Shown: piece by piece, positions 1 through 9,061 of the stretch | Layout: every line of letters begins with the position of its first letter | How positions within the stretch are numbered: position 1 is the first letter of the stretch | From: an uncultured Bacilli bacterium | Lineage (GTDB): Bacteria; Bacillota_I; Bacilli_A; RFN20; CAG-826 | Direction of reading: 5' to 3' | Assembly (NCBI GenBank): GCA_905236715.1 | Contig: CAJOMQ010000016.1 | Coordinates: 1 to 59,968, forward strand | Length of the DNA stretch: 59,968 nt | Notes under the pieces: model-generated | Told to the model about the DNA's origin: nothing | Databases searched by the model: none | What the model saw: only the letters and a program-made list of their open reading frames with translations | Position numbers and translations under genes: made by a program

Positions 1-237
1 ACCTCTTTAGCCATTATTGGTACGACTATTGATACGACACAAAATGATATTACCGCGACTAAATTAGGTATGTTAATCGTCGCTATTGTCGCCGTCGTAT
101 TCTGCGTTTTGGGTGCTGTTATTCTCATCTTCTATCGTGAAAAGAAGATTATGTCGACCATTGCGAAAGAAGAAGATAAAGCTTTCATGCAAGCCATTGA
201 AAACGAAAAAGATCCCGGTCAAGCGGAAGCCGAATAA
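1..237 (+). CDS. C-terminal end of a sugar permease (GPH/MelB-like), partial
   Basis: Open in frame 1 from the window edge to TAA at 235-237. The 78 visible residues contain one strongly hydrophobic segment (about residues 24-44, ending in an FYREKK-type cytoplasmic boundary) and then a charged tail rich in Glu and Lys. That is how the last membrane helix and cytoplasmic tail of glycoside-cation symporters of the GPH (MelB) family look. The stop lies 2 bases before the GH36 alpha-galactosidase-like gene, so the two are probably co-transcribed, and the permease would import the galactoside the enzyme cleaves. The family assignment is inference from one helix plus context; another 12-helix transporter is possible. 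Confidence 0.55.
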   Translation, partial: TSLAIIGTTIDTTQNDITATKLGMLIVAIVAVVFCVLGAVILIFYREKKIMSTIAKEEDKAFMQAIENEKDPGQAEAE

Positions 238-239
238 TT

Positions 240-1868
240 ATGGTTTTAGATATTGAATATCAAATTAAGGGACAAACTCCCTATCTTCATACACGCCAAG
301 ATAATGAAGATATGGAAGTCATTATCCGTGAAGAAGGTAATCGTCACATTGTCACTATTAAAGCCAAGAAAGATTTGATTTTGACAAGAGGCAAAATTGA
401 TGATGTTCACGAATTTGCGGACGATGATATTTTTCCGACGAATGGCTATCAATCGTGGACTGATACCACCGAAAGAAAATTCGGTGATAAAAGTCGTGAA
501 AGAAATGTCAAAAAATTGCCAAAATTCTTATTAAACATGTTTGGTTTTGATAAATATGGCGATGCAACATTTTATCCATATAAGCCAGATACTTTACACG
601 GATATAACATATTTTATATTAAAGGTGATAAACAATTATTCTCCTATAATTACAATTTCACCAAGGCTTATGTGGTTTATGAAATCAACAATAAAACTCG
701 TAAATTAGCCATCTTATCTGATGTTTATGGACAAATAGTCAATCGTGGTGAAGAAGCGGTTATTTACGATCTTTATTATGGTGATAATTATGATGAAGGC
801 TACGCTAGCTTCTGTCGTGATTTTCAATCAAGACAAGCCGAAAAGATTTTTGGTTATACCTCTTGGTACAATTATTATCAAAACATTAATGAAGAAATTA
901 TCTTAAGAGATTTAGACGCTCTTGATAGCCGTTTCAATCTTTTCCAAATTGATGATGGATATGAAACCTTTGTGGGCGATTGGCTAGATGTTGACTGCAA
1001 GAAATTTCCTCATGGTCTTAAACCAATTGTGGAAAAAATACATAAGAAGGGATATTTAGCAGGTATTTGGTTAGCTCCTTTTGTGGCGGAAACCAAATCC
1101 AAAATATTCCAAGAGCATCAAGACTGGTTTAAGTTGACCGAAGATGGCCAACTAGCCAAATGTGGTAGCAATTGGAGTGGTTTCTACGCTTTAGATTTAG
1201 ATAAAAAAGAAGTGCAAGAATATATTAAAAAATGCCTGCAATACTACCTTGATTTAGGTTTTGATTTCTTCAAATTAGATTTCTTATATGCCTCAATGAT
1301 TGCTCCCACTTATGGCAAATCGAGAGCGATGATGTCAGACCAAAGTTATCAAATGTTAAGAGATATTTTAAAAGATAAACTCATCTTAGGATGTGGGGCG
1401 AATTGCTTCTCTTCCTATCAAAAATTTGATTATCTCCGTGTGGGACCAGATGTGTCATTAATTTTTGATGATGTGTGGTATATGAAATTCATGCATCGCG
1501 AAAGAGTGTCCACAAAAGTCACTTTGCAAAACACTATCTACCGCTCTATTTTCAATAATCGTTTGTTCTTAAATGATCCCGATGTTTTCTTGTTAAGAAA
1601 AGATAATATTCGTTTGAATGAAAAGCAAAAGGAATCTCTTCTCACAATTAATGCTTTATTTGGTTCTGTCTTGATGACTAGTGACAACATCGCTACTTAT
1701 GATGAGAAGACTAAAAAGATGTTAGAAGAAAAATTGAATCTCTTCTATTCAGCGAATAATGTGAGTTTTGTAAAGAACAAACACTATATAGACATTTTCT
1801 ATAACCTTCATGGACAAAGACATGAAATGAGATATAACACCAAGAAAGGAACTCTCTCAAATGGATAA
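240..1868 (+). CDS. GH36-family alpha-galactosidase-like glycoside hydrolase
   Basis: Predicted cytoplasmic enzyme (542 aa, no signal peptide) that would remove alpha-linked galactose, or a related sugar, from oligosaccharides. The clan GH-D barrel is visible: FQIDDGYE near 235-242, GIWLAPF at 275-281, and the nucleophile in FFKLDF (Asp347). The acid/base candidate is Asp404 in RVGPDV, matching the Arg-x-x-x-Asp pattern of GH36. It is shorter than the usual ~700-residue enzyme, mostly through a reduced N-terminal beta-sandwich (about residues 1-200). It follows a permease gene by 2 bases, and its 3' end overlaps the next gene by 8 bases, so this is an operon. Exact substrate cannot be read from sequence; raffinose-family sugars or glycolipid headgroups are both possible. 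Confidence 0.8.
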   Translation: MVLDIEYQIKGQTPYLHTRQDNEDMEVIIREEGNRHIVTIKAKKDLILTRGKIDDVHEFADDDIFPTNGYQSWTDTTERKFGDKSRERNVKKLPKFLLNMFGFDKYGDATFYPYKPDTLHGYNIFYIKGDKQLFSYNYNFTKAYVVYEINNKTRKLAILSDVYGQIVNRGEEAVIYDLYYGDNYDEGYASFCRDFQSRQAEKIFGYTSWYNYYQNINEEIILRDLDALDSRFNLFQIDDGYETFVGDWLDVDCKKFPHGLKPIVEKIHKKGYLAGIWLAPFVAETKSKIFQEHQDWFKLTEDGQLAKCGSNWSGFYALDLDKKEVQEYIKKCLQYYLDLGFDFFKLDFLYASMIAPTYGKSRAMMSDQSYQMLRDILKDKLILGCGANCFSSYQKFDYLRVGPDVSLIFDDVWYMKFMHRERVSTKVTLQNTIYRSIFNNRLFLNDPDVFLLRKDNIRLNEKQKESLLTINALFGSVLMTSDNIATYDEKTKKMLEEKLNLFYSANNVSFVKNKHYIDIFYNLHGQRHEMRYNTKKGTLSNG

Positions 1869-3297
1869 ATCATCAGTTATCTTTGGTAATCCAATGCCAA
1901 AAAAAGTTGTCAAATCCGCGCAAAGAAGCCAAAAGAAATACCGCAAAAAATATGGCGATGATTCTAAGGCCAATTACCAAATTGGTTTTGTCCCCATTGA
2001 AACATTAGATTTTTTGGGCGCCAGTAATATTGTTTTTAAAGAAAAAAGCGAACCATTTGAAGATAACGCTTTAATCGTGGGTAATATTCGTATGGGCTTT
2101 GGCCATTATCGTATTTCCATTGCGATGGCTAGCGCCGCTCGTGCTTTAGGCTATAAACCATATTGGCTAGATTTAGCCAGTTTTGATGCCACAGGCAGCA
2201 AGATGATTAGGGAACAAAATGATATGTATTCCCTAGCCTCCCGTATTTCCCAAAAATCTAAATTATTTAATAAGCTAGTTTGGGAACCATTGAATTGCGA
2301 AGGCTTTAAGAAAATTTCCTATAACGCAAAAGATCAAGCTAATAGCGAATTATTAGTGCCTATCTTCGCTAATATTGATAAAGATATTCCCTATATCGCC
2401 ACGCATGTTTGGCCCAGCCAAGGCGCCATTCATGCTGGTATGACACATGTTGTTAATGCGGTACCTGATAACTGGCCGATGGCGTTGCACCTTTCTGAAG
2501 GCGCTATTCACACCGTTCAAACACCATATGCTTATATGGGTTATAAAATGCTTAATGGTTTTGATAAAAAGCCCCTCAAGGGCTTAAAAGAAGAAGATTT
2601 AAAAATGGTGGGTTGTTTTGTTGACCACGAATTATTAGTGAATCTTGAACAGGACAATCAAGCTCGTATTGACCGCGCATTAAATGATAAACCATTACGT
2701 ATTTTGATGACTGTTGGTGGTGCTGGTGCGGGCTTTAAACAATTTTTAGAAATGGTCAAACACCTCTTACCTTATGTTGAACAAAAGAAAGTTGCGTTAT
2801 TCATCAATTTTGGTGATCACAAAACAGTCTATGAAAAAATGATTGCGAAACTAGGCAAAATTGAATGTCATACCTTCTTTGATGAATACGAAAAATTAAA
2901 AGAATTCCAAAAGAAGATGCAGCAAGAAGATGTTGAAGGTATTTATTGCATCTATAACCAAAATATATTCGAAGCTGTCTATAGCACTAATTTGTTAATG
3001 CCAGTGACGGACTTATTAGTTACTAAACCTTCTGAATTAGTCTATTACCCAATACCAAAATTATTTATGAGACATATTGGTGGTCATGAAGTTTATGGCG
3101 CGATTCATGGACGTGAATTCGGTGATGCCACCTGGGAATGTCCTGATAAAAAGAGCGCAAATCTCATGCTTGATACATTGGTCAATGACCGTGAAATAAT
3201 CGTGCATATGGCTAATGAAATCAATAAATTAAAAGCTTCTGGCTATTATAATGGCGCATATGAATGTGTCAAATTAGCAGTTTCTGGGAGAAAATAA
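1861..3297 (+). CDS. GT-B-like protein of unknown specificity
   Basis: 478 aa soluble protein that I cannot assign to a named family. Residues 71-90 (VGNIRMGFGHYRIS) look like the glycine-rich N-terminal loop with a His that MurG/MGDG-synthase-type GT-B glycosyltransferases use. A second Rossmann-like start appears around residue 280 (ILMTVGGAGAGF), as expected for the C-terminal nucleotide-sugar domain. The first 35 residues are very basic. The start overlaps the GH36 gene by 8 bases, so the two are translationally coupled and probably act in one sugar or glycolipid pathway. A Rho-independent terminator follows at 3315. The glycosyltransferase role is an inference from fold-like motifs; a non-catalytic sugar-binding role is also possible. 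Confidence 0.5.
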   Translation: MDKSSVIFGNPMPKKVVKSAQRSQKKYRKKYGDDSKANYQIGFVPIETLDFLGASNIVFKEKSEPFEDNALIVGNIRMGFGHYRISIAMASAARALGYKPYWLDLASFDATGSKMIREQNDMYSLASRISQKSKLFNKLVWEPLNCEGFKKISYNAKDQANSELLVPIFANIDKDIPYIATHVWPSQGAIHAGMTHVVNAVPDNWPMALHLSEGAIHTVQTPYAYMGYKMLNGFDKKPLKGLKEEDLKMVGCFVDHELLVNLEQDNQARIDRALNDKPLRILMTVGGAGAGFKQFLEMVKHLLPYVEQKKVALFINFGDHKTVYEKMIAKLGKIECHTFFDEYEKLKEFQKKMQQEDVEGIYCIYNQNIFEAVYSTNLLMPVTDLLVTKPSELVYYPIPKLFMRHIGGHEVYGAIHGREFGDATWECPDKKSANLMLDTLVNDREIIVHMANEINKLKASGYYNGAYECVKLAVSGRK

Positions 3298-3314
3298 TAT
3301 ATAACCAGAAGCGA

Positions 3315-3340
3315 AAGTCTCGTTAAGCGGGACTTTTTTT
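3315..3340 (+). terminator. Rho-independent terminator after the sugar operon
   Basis: Eight-pair stem (AAGTCTCG with CGGGACTT, one G-T pair), 5-base loop, then seven or more T. It ends the permease/GH36/GT-B-like operon. Confidence 0.85.
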
Positions 3341-3363
3341 GTTTAACAACCATATTTAATTAT

Positions 3364-3372
3364 TGATATAAT
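3364..3372 (+). promoter_or_regulatory. Extended -10 promoter for the FAD oxidoreductase gene
   Basis: TGA followed by TATAAT, an extended -10 with a perfect hexamer, 38 bases before the ATG. No good -35 is seen; TTTAAC at 3342 is 19 bases upstream. A strong GGAGGAG ribosome site lies at 3401-3407. Confidence 0.6.
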
Positions 3373-3410
3373 AATTACATCAATAGTGTATAACTATTAC
3401 GGAGGAGTTT

Positions 3411-4861
3411 ATGCCAAACAACAAAGATAGAGTTTGTATCATTGGTGGTGGTCCTTCTGGTTTAGCGTGCGCGATGTACCTAGAAAAGAAAGGCTACACT
3501 AACTACACAATCTATGAAAAACTTAACAAAGTAGGTGGCAAATGTTGGTCACCAAAACTCAAAGTCAGCCACAATGGTGTGGAAGAAGAAAAGACTTTTG
3601 AAACCGGCGCGATTATGGGTGCTATCACCTACCACGCTGTCCACGAAATGGAAGAATTTGGTGGTTATTATCATAAGGGACCAGACTTCAAAGAAGGCGA
3701 ACCCAATATGAGAAGAGAATTCCGTAAACTAGACGGAAAAGTGGATTATCAATTAGATCCGAAAAAAGAATTTTCATTTAAGAAACTTAATGGTTTATTA
3801 AAATTGAAAAAACAAATGAAACAACTCAATAAAATCATGCAAACCAAATATGTTGGTTATGATTGCTATGGACATATTGGCGTTGCTAAAGGTGAATATT
3901 ATGGTATCTCTAAAGGTGTGGAAGGATATTGTGGCGCCACAAAGGAAAATTCATTCCCTAATTACATTAAAGGTAGCAACCCCAACCTCAAAGATTTAGC
4001 CTTACCATTCTCAGAATTCTGCAAACTCAATGGTGTGGAAGATGTGCAAAGAATTTGGATCGCCCCCTTCACTTCATTCGGTTATGGTTTCTTTGATGAA
4101 ATTCCGGCAGCCTTAGTCATGAAATATCTTGATGTGACCACCGCCTTAGAATTCGTGAACATGAAATTATGGACCTGGCAAGATGGCACACAAAAGATTT
4201 ATGAAAGTGTGAATGATAAATTACAACACCCCGCTATTTTGGAAACAGAAGTAGTGAAAGTGGAACGTCCAGAAGGCAAAGTCTTAGTGACTATCAAAGG
4301 TAAAGATGGCAAATTAGTGACCAATGAATTTGATAAATTAATCGTCACAACCCCATTAGATTATTTCAAAGATTATGCTGATGCTACGAAAGAAGAAAAA
4401 GAATTATTCAGCAAAATCATCCACGAAAGATACATCAATTATATTGCTACATTTGAACCTGGTAAGAGCCCAATTATCTCTGGCTATTTATTAGAAAATA
4501 TGGTGCCAGAAAGACTTGGCCACGCGATGGTTTATTACAATGTTTAGGTGGTGATTGTCCCGCGACTGTTTATGCTTTAGCTAACCATACCGGCACCCCA
4601 GATGTGACCTTCGAATATACCATGAAGACGATGGATGAAGATATGGCAAAAGTGGGCTTCCCAGTTAAAGAAAAACACTATGCCCAAGAAGTTTATTATT
4701 GCCCACACGTTTCTGCGAAAGATTATGCGGATGGTTGGTATGATAAATTAGAAGCTTTACAAGGTAATAAAAACACCTTCTACGCTGGAGAAATTATTTC
4801 CTTCGGCGATATGGAAGATGCTTGTGCGGCTTCAAAAGATATCATCGGAAGATTCTTCTAA
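3411..4861 (+). pseudogene. FAD/NAD(P)-dependent oxidoreductase, split by a frameshift
   Basis: Reads as one ~480-residue flavoprotein of the amine oxidase/NAD(P)-binding superfamily. The N-terminal dinucleotide fold is IIGGGPSGLACAMYLEKKG (residues 9-27), followed by an acidic strand end (IYEK) and a GGKCW motif. The reading frame stops at TAG 4545-4547, and the rest continues in the -1 frame (CLGGDCPATVYALA onward) to TAA at 4859-4861. Adding one base near 4538, for example C before AATG, restores a smooth protein. It could be a real recent mutation or an assembly indel; no slippery heptamer is seen. The promoter, GGAGGAG ribosome site and downstream terminator are intact, which favours a very young lesion or an error. 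Substrate unknown. Confidence 0.7.
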
Positions 4862-4879
4862 TATTCCAAATAAAAAAAG

Positions 4880-4908
4880 AAGGAAGGATTACATCCTTCC
4901 TTTTTATA
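4880..4908. terminator. Bidirectional terminator
   Basis: Perfect stem AAGGAAGGAT / ATCCTTCCTT with a 3-base loop, A-tract before and T-tract after. It serves the oxidoreductase gene on plus and the aminopeptidase gene (stop at 4904) on minus. Confidence 0.88.
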
Positions 4909-6124
4909 TTGCCCATTCGCCATCTTTAAAGATTTGATGTTTGTTTCCTTTCGCGTCTTCACCAACGATATCTAAATCTTTGGTGCCCACCATAAAGTCA
5001 ACGTGAATCATGGAATCATTAATGCCTTTTTCTTTGGCTTGCTCGGTGGTTAAATTGACATCGATTAATTCTTTAAATCCCATGCCTAATGCCACGTGAC
5101 AAGCGGCATTTTCATCATATAAGGTGTTATAGAATAAGATACCACTTTGATTGATTGGGGAAGTATATGGCACTAGGGCCACTTCTCCTAACATGGAGGC
5201 TCCTTCATCCATTTTGACCATTTGTTCTAATAATTTTTGATTTTTTCTCGCGTGAACTTCGCTTACTTTACCATCTTTAAAAGTAATGGAAAAATCTTCA
5301 ATTAGTTGTCCGTTGTAACTTAATGGTTTAGATGCCACTAAGGTACCTTCACATTTACCAGCGATAGGGGAAGTAAATACTTCTTCGGTGGGAATATTGG
5401 GATTAAATGTTCCTTTATTAGGAGCTTCTTCAATACCGGCACCCCAAGCCGCGCCAGGAATTAATTCCACTATAAAATCCGTGCCGTTACTGGCTTTATA
5501 GAATAATTTTCTTAAATCTAATGACATTAATTTATTTCTTTGTTGGACGAGAAATTCGTTGTGTTTTTCCCAATTTTTGACAGGATCATTACCATCGACA
5601 CGCGAAGTTAATAAAATGGCCTCCCATAATTTTTCTTCCGCTTCTTTTTCTTCTAATTTAGGAAAGACTTTATTGGCCCAGGCTTTACCAGGAACACCCG
5701 CAATACACCATTTATATTTACCATCTGCCATATTTCTAAATGGCTTGATTTTTTGATAAGTACGCGCCGAACTGATGGCTAATTTTCTTTGATTAATACC
5801 CTTTAATCCATCGGGATCTTCGGAACTAAGATAAATACGTGTGGGCAATTTTTTTGCCATGTATTTTGTTCTTGCTAAATTATAAGAACTGACCTTGGAT
5901 AAATTACCAAGGGTCATATATTTATAATGCAATTTAGCCAGTGGTTCATAAGAGAATCTTACTTCCACTTTTTTGGCGCCACATTTATAGCATTCTTCCA
6001 CAACCATATAAACAAAATCGGGTTGATCTAAACCAGCTTCAATCCATACTTCATCGCCTTTTTTAACACTGCCACCCATGGCAGCAATTAGGCGAGCGTA
6101 ATCATGTAATAATTTTTCTTCCAT
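4904..6124 (-). CDS. M29-family metalloaminopeptidase (AmpS/PepS-like)
   Basis: Cytosolic dimetal aminopeptidase that trims N-terminal residues from peptides. The 406-aa length is typical of family M29. The conserved order of metal and active-site residues is present: Glu in the EEVFTSP block, Glu in LGEVALVP, His in NAACHVALG, and His and Asp in MIHVDFMVG near the C-terminus. The N-terminus (ARLIAAMGGSVKKGDEVWI) is the family's Rossmann-like domain. A TGGAGT ribosome site lies upstream of the ATG. It is a single gene with its own terminator. Its family is confidently recognised; peptide preference is not readable. Confidence 0.9.
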   Translation of the reverse strand: MEEKLLHDYARLIAAMGGSVKKGDEVWIEAGLDQPDFVYMVVEECYKCGAKKVEVRFSYEPLAKLHYKYMTLGNLSKVSSYNLARTKYMAKKLPTRIYLSSEDPDGLKGINQRKLAISSARTYQKIKPFRNMADGKYKWCIAGVPGKAWANKVFPKLEEKEAEEKLWEAILLTSRVDGNDPVKNWEKHNEFLVQQRNKLMSLDLRKLFYKASNGTDFIVELIPGAAWGAGIEEAPNKGTFNPNIPTEEVFTSPIAGKCEGTLVASKPLSYNGQLIEDFSITFKDGKVSEVHARKNQKLLEQMVKMDEGASMLGEVALVPYTSPINQSGILFYNTLYDENAACHVALGMGFKELIDVNLTTEQAKEKGINDSMIHVDFMVGTKDLDIVGEDAKGNKHQIFKDGEWAI

Positions 6125-6191
6125 AATCGTTTTACTCCATTAAAAGTCATTATAAATGATTGTATATATGTTTTAAAACCCACTTTTCAAC

Positions 6192-6220
6192 AAAAAAGAG
6201 ATGTATTAAACATCCCTTTA
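6192..6220 (-). terminator. Terminator of the SPFH/zinc-ribbon operon
   Basis: On the minus strand AAAGGGATG / CATCTCTTT forms a 9-pair stem with one mismatch and a 7-base loop, followed by TTTTTTG. It lies just past the zinc-ribbon gene stop at 6238. Confidence 0.75.
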
Positions 6221-6237
6221 TTGTTATTTAATCAGCG

Positions 6238-7530
6238 TTATTTATTTTCGCTTTTCACTCTTTTTGTCTTTCTAATTTTGTTATATAAGTAGATGGATTT
6301 ACGATAATCAATTGACAATGAACCATCTCTTACATAATTAGAAGCGCCATATTGGAATTTAACATTTTTATTGGCTTTTCTCATTATTAAGATAATGATT
6401 AGCGCAACAATGATACCAACAATACCACCGATAAGAAGGCCCATGAGCCATTCGGATGTAATGAGATATACTAAACCAAATGTCACACCCGCGGATGCGA
6501 GGAAGAAAAGGAAATAAAATAAGATGGCTTTACCAACGGAAATTGGTAAATTTCCTGCGACTTTTCCCGTTTGTCCATTAACCGCAAAACGGAATGGTTT
6601 ATCTTTCCATTTGGTATTTAAAATCCAGACTGGATATAAGGCATAACTAGCGTTGGTGTTAGATAATTGGATATTGGAATCTTGCACAGTGACATTAGAA
6701 TATCCATGAATATCTTTTTGGAAAGCTTGAATAGTGCCTTCACGGAATCTTTGTGTGGCACGATTAAATGTGACTGATTTATCAACATCATATCTATCCG
6801 CGGCGAATCCCGCTAAATAGGTCACATTAAATTCTTGGGCTTCTTGGAAATCATATGGTTCAATGGATTCCATTAATTTGTCATCCATTTTGGAAGAACC
6901 ATCAACAGGGACACGATCAAAAGCAATATCGCCACCACGAATGATGGAATAATATTCCGTTTCTTCATAATCGTATTCAGAATCTGACCAGCTTCTATAT
7001 TTTTCACCTTTGAATCTTACTTTGCCGTGTACATCGGCATCAAAAATCCAAAACGGAACATATAATGATTTAATTTCTTCAATGACATTATCTTTAGAGA
7101 AAGAACCAGGAAGTAGTGGTTTCTTTTTAAAGAATTTCTTCAAATTAGCCTTAACCGTTTCTTTATCATTTTTAAAAGGAATGACATAATTTGGTTTCAA
7201 ATCACCTGATAATTGTTTGGATACCAAAAGATTATTTCCACAATAAGGACATTTGGTGGAAGTAGTGGTTTCTTCCACAATAATTTCTCCACCACAAGAA
7301 TCACAGGAATATATTTTCATTCCCTTCATTTCTTCATTGGTGTAGGCTTGCACCCTTGATTCATCCCAGGCTGTTTCTTCTTGTTTGTCTGATGCTAATT
7401 CATCGGTGTACGCTTTTAAATCTTCATTAGTAAAATGTGAGTCGCAATATGGACAAACGACATTTTGACTTTTCTGATCAAATTCTAAAGACCCACCACA
7501 GCATGGACATTTTAATTGCAAATTGGCCAT
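6238..7530 (-). CDS. Zinc-ribbon membrane protein resembling Bacillus YdjG
   Basis: 430 aa. Two zinc ribbons open the protein: CPCCGG...CPYCDSH (about 8-32) and CDSCGG...CPYCGNN (about 75-98). A ~220-residue middle domain follows, with repeated FW/YPVW-type strands. Two hydrophobic helices come at about 335-390 and a short basic tail ends it. Its partner gene, 18 bases upstream, encodes an SPFH protein with the same kind of ribbons, matching the ydjG/ydjI pair of the Bacillus ydjFGHI membrane-stress cluster. In that system the proteins anchor a PspA homologue to the membrane; no PspA gene is visible here. The assignment rests on architecture and neighbourhood, so the function is inferred. Confidence 0.7.
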   Translation of the reverse strand: MANLQLKCPCCGGSLEFDQKSQNVVCPYCDSHFTNEDLKAYTDELASDKQEETAWDESRVQAYTNEEMKGMKIYSCDSCGGEIIVEETTTSTKCPYCGNNLLVSKQLSGDLKPNYVIPFKNDKETVKANLKKFFKKKPLLPGSFSKDNVIEEIKSLYVPFWIFDADVHGKVRFKGEKYRSWSDSEYDYEETEYYSIIRGGDIAFDRVPVDGSSKMDDKLMESIEPYDFQEAQEFNVTYLAGFAADRYDVDKSVTFNRATQRFREGTIQAFQKDIHGYSNVTVQDSNIQLSNTNASYALYPVWILNTKWKDKPFRFAVNGQTGKVAGNLPISVGKAILFYFLFFLASAGVTFGLVYLITSEWLMGLLIGGIVGIIVALIIILIMRKANKNVKFQYGASNYVRDGSLSIDYRKSIYLYNKIRKTKRVKSENK

Positions 7531-7548
7531 AAAATAGTTCCTTTAACT

Positions 7549-8946
7549 TTACTTTTTATCTAAATCGTTAATTGGGTCACCGCATTCTGGGCAGAATTTG
7601 GGGACATTATTTGGATCTTTTGGTTCCCAACCACATTTATCACATTTAATTTTGCGACTTTCCGGCTTTGGTTTACCACAATTGGCACAGAATTTACCAG
7701 TATTAACAGTGCCACATTCACAAGTCCAACCAGCGGCTTCTTCTGGTTTCTTTGTGCCGCATTCTGGGCAAAACTTACCAGTTACCTGTGTTCCACATTT
7801 CGGACAAGTCCATCCACCTTGTGGTTCGGGTTTTTTAGTTCCACATTCGGGACAGAATTTACCACTTGCTTGCGCACCGCATTTAGGACAAGTCCATGTA
7901 TTAGCGGATTGTTGTGCTTGTTGGGCTTTTTGTTGCTCGCCCATTTGGTAGAAATCTTGCGCTTTCATGCCACCGGCATTAGCTGCCATATTCATACCAT
8001 AAAAGCCCATGACGGCACCATTGGGGTTAGAAGCAGCATTTTTCATCGCTTCCGCTTGTGCTTCCACTAAAGTAGCGCCAGCCATTGAAGCATTTCTGGC
8101 ATAGACATTCTTTCTTTGTAATTCTTTAATTAAATCTTCATCTTCTTTGGGTAAAGTGACAGAACCTAAAGCAATAGAAATCACTTCAATACCACGTAAT
8201 GAACCCCATTGTTCATCTAATGCGGCATTCATCGCTTTTTCTAAATCGGTAAGATGAGTCAAAATTTGATTTGGTCTTAATTGTAATTCTGATAATCTTC
8301 CGAAAGCGGGTTGTAAAGCGTGGACGAATTCGGTTTTTAATTGTCCATCAATTTGACTTCTTGTATACGCTTCTGTGACATTACCACAGACATTTTGATA
8401 GAAGAGAATAGGATTGGTAATTTTATAAGAGTAGACACCATTGCAACGCACGGAAACATCAATGTCGATACCAACATTATTGTCTACAATTCTAAATGGG
8501 ACAGGATTTGCTGTACCAAATTTGTTATCAATAATTTCTTTGGTGTTGAAATAATAGACTCTTTGATCACTTCCGGTATCACCACCATAGGTGAAACGTC
8601 TACCAATGGTTTTGAATAAACCAATGACACTTTGTCCAAATGAACCAGCAAAAATAGATGATTCGGTTTGTGAATTAAAAGTATATGCACCTGGTTCAGC
8701 GGCAAATTCAACAACTTTTCCTTGATCGACAATAATCATACATTGGCCATCAGCCACGACAATAGTCGAACCATTAGAAATGATGTTATCGCTTCCTTTG
8801 GTATTAGACGATTTTTTCGCGTTAACGCGTTTGACACCTTTTGTTACTAAAACATCAGTGGATAATGCTTCACAATAAAAATATTCTTTCCATTGGTCCG
8901 CAAGAGTGGAGCTAACGGCCCCAGTAAAAGCTTTAATTAAGCCCAT
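7549..8946 (-). CDS. SPFH-domain protein with four C-terminal zinc ribbons (YdjI-like)
   Basis: 465 aa. The N-terminal part (about 1-290) is the YdjI/virion-core-like SPFH domain. It is followed by an Ala/Met/Gln-rich stretch and four consecutive Cys4 ribbons (about 348-460). The first three each begin with WTC and share the pattern CPKCG...GKFCPECG, and the last is longer. SPFH proteins assemble as scaffolds at the membrane, and YdjI links a phage-shock protein to the membrane in Bacillus. A strong AAGGAGG ribosome site precedes ATG 8946. The downstream zinc-ribbon gene is co-transcribed. Four ribbons is more than usual and suggests expansion by duplication, since ribbons 1 and 2 are nearly identical. 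Confidence 0.78.
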   Translation of the reverse strand: MGLIKAFTGAVSSTLADQWKEYFYCEALSTDVLVTKGVKRVNAKKSSNTKGSDNIISNGSTIVVADGQCMIIVDQGKVVEFAAEPGAYTFNSQTESSIFAGSFGQSVIGLFKTIGRRFTYGGDTGSDQRVYYFNTKEIIDNKFGTANPVPFRIVDNNVGIDIDVSVRCNGVYSYKITNPILFYQNVCGNVTEAYTRSQIDGQLKTEFVHALQPAFGRLSELQLRPNQILTHLTDLEKAMNAALDEQWGSLRGIEVISIALGSVTLPKEDEDLIKELQRKNVYARNASMAGATLVEAQAEAMKNAASNPNGAVMGFYGMNMAANAGGMKAQDFYQMGEQQKAQQAQQSANTWTCPKCGAQASGKFCPECGTKKPEPQGGWTCPKCGTQVTGKFCPECGTKKPEEAAGWTCECGTVNTGKFCANCGKPKPESRKIKCDKCGWEPKDPNNVPKFCPECGDPINDLDKK

Positions 8947-9061
8947 AATAAGCCTCCTTATTGGTCTCCTTTATTTTAGTGGTAAAAATTCTATTTGGAA
9001 ACAAAATAGAATTATTTTCATCGTTTTTTTGTTTCATTACATCAAAGGACTTCAAAAAAAT

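Noticed and set aside
4530-4550. Programmed -1 frameshifting in the flavoprotein gene
   Set aside because: No slippery heptamer or downstream structure; a one-base lesion explains it better.
7598-7951. Long plus-strand frame opposite the zinc-ribbon repeats
   Set aside because: It is the antisense of repeated Cys codons in the SPFH gene and has no ribosome site.
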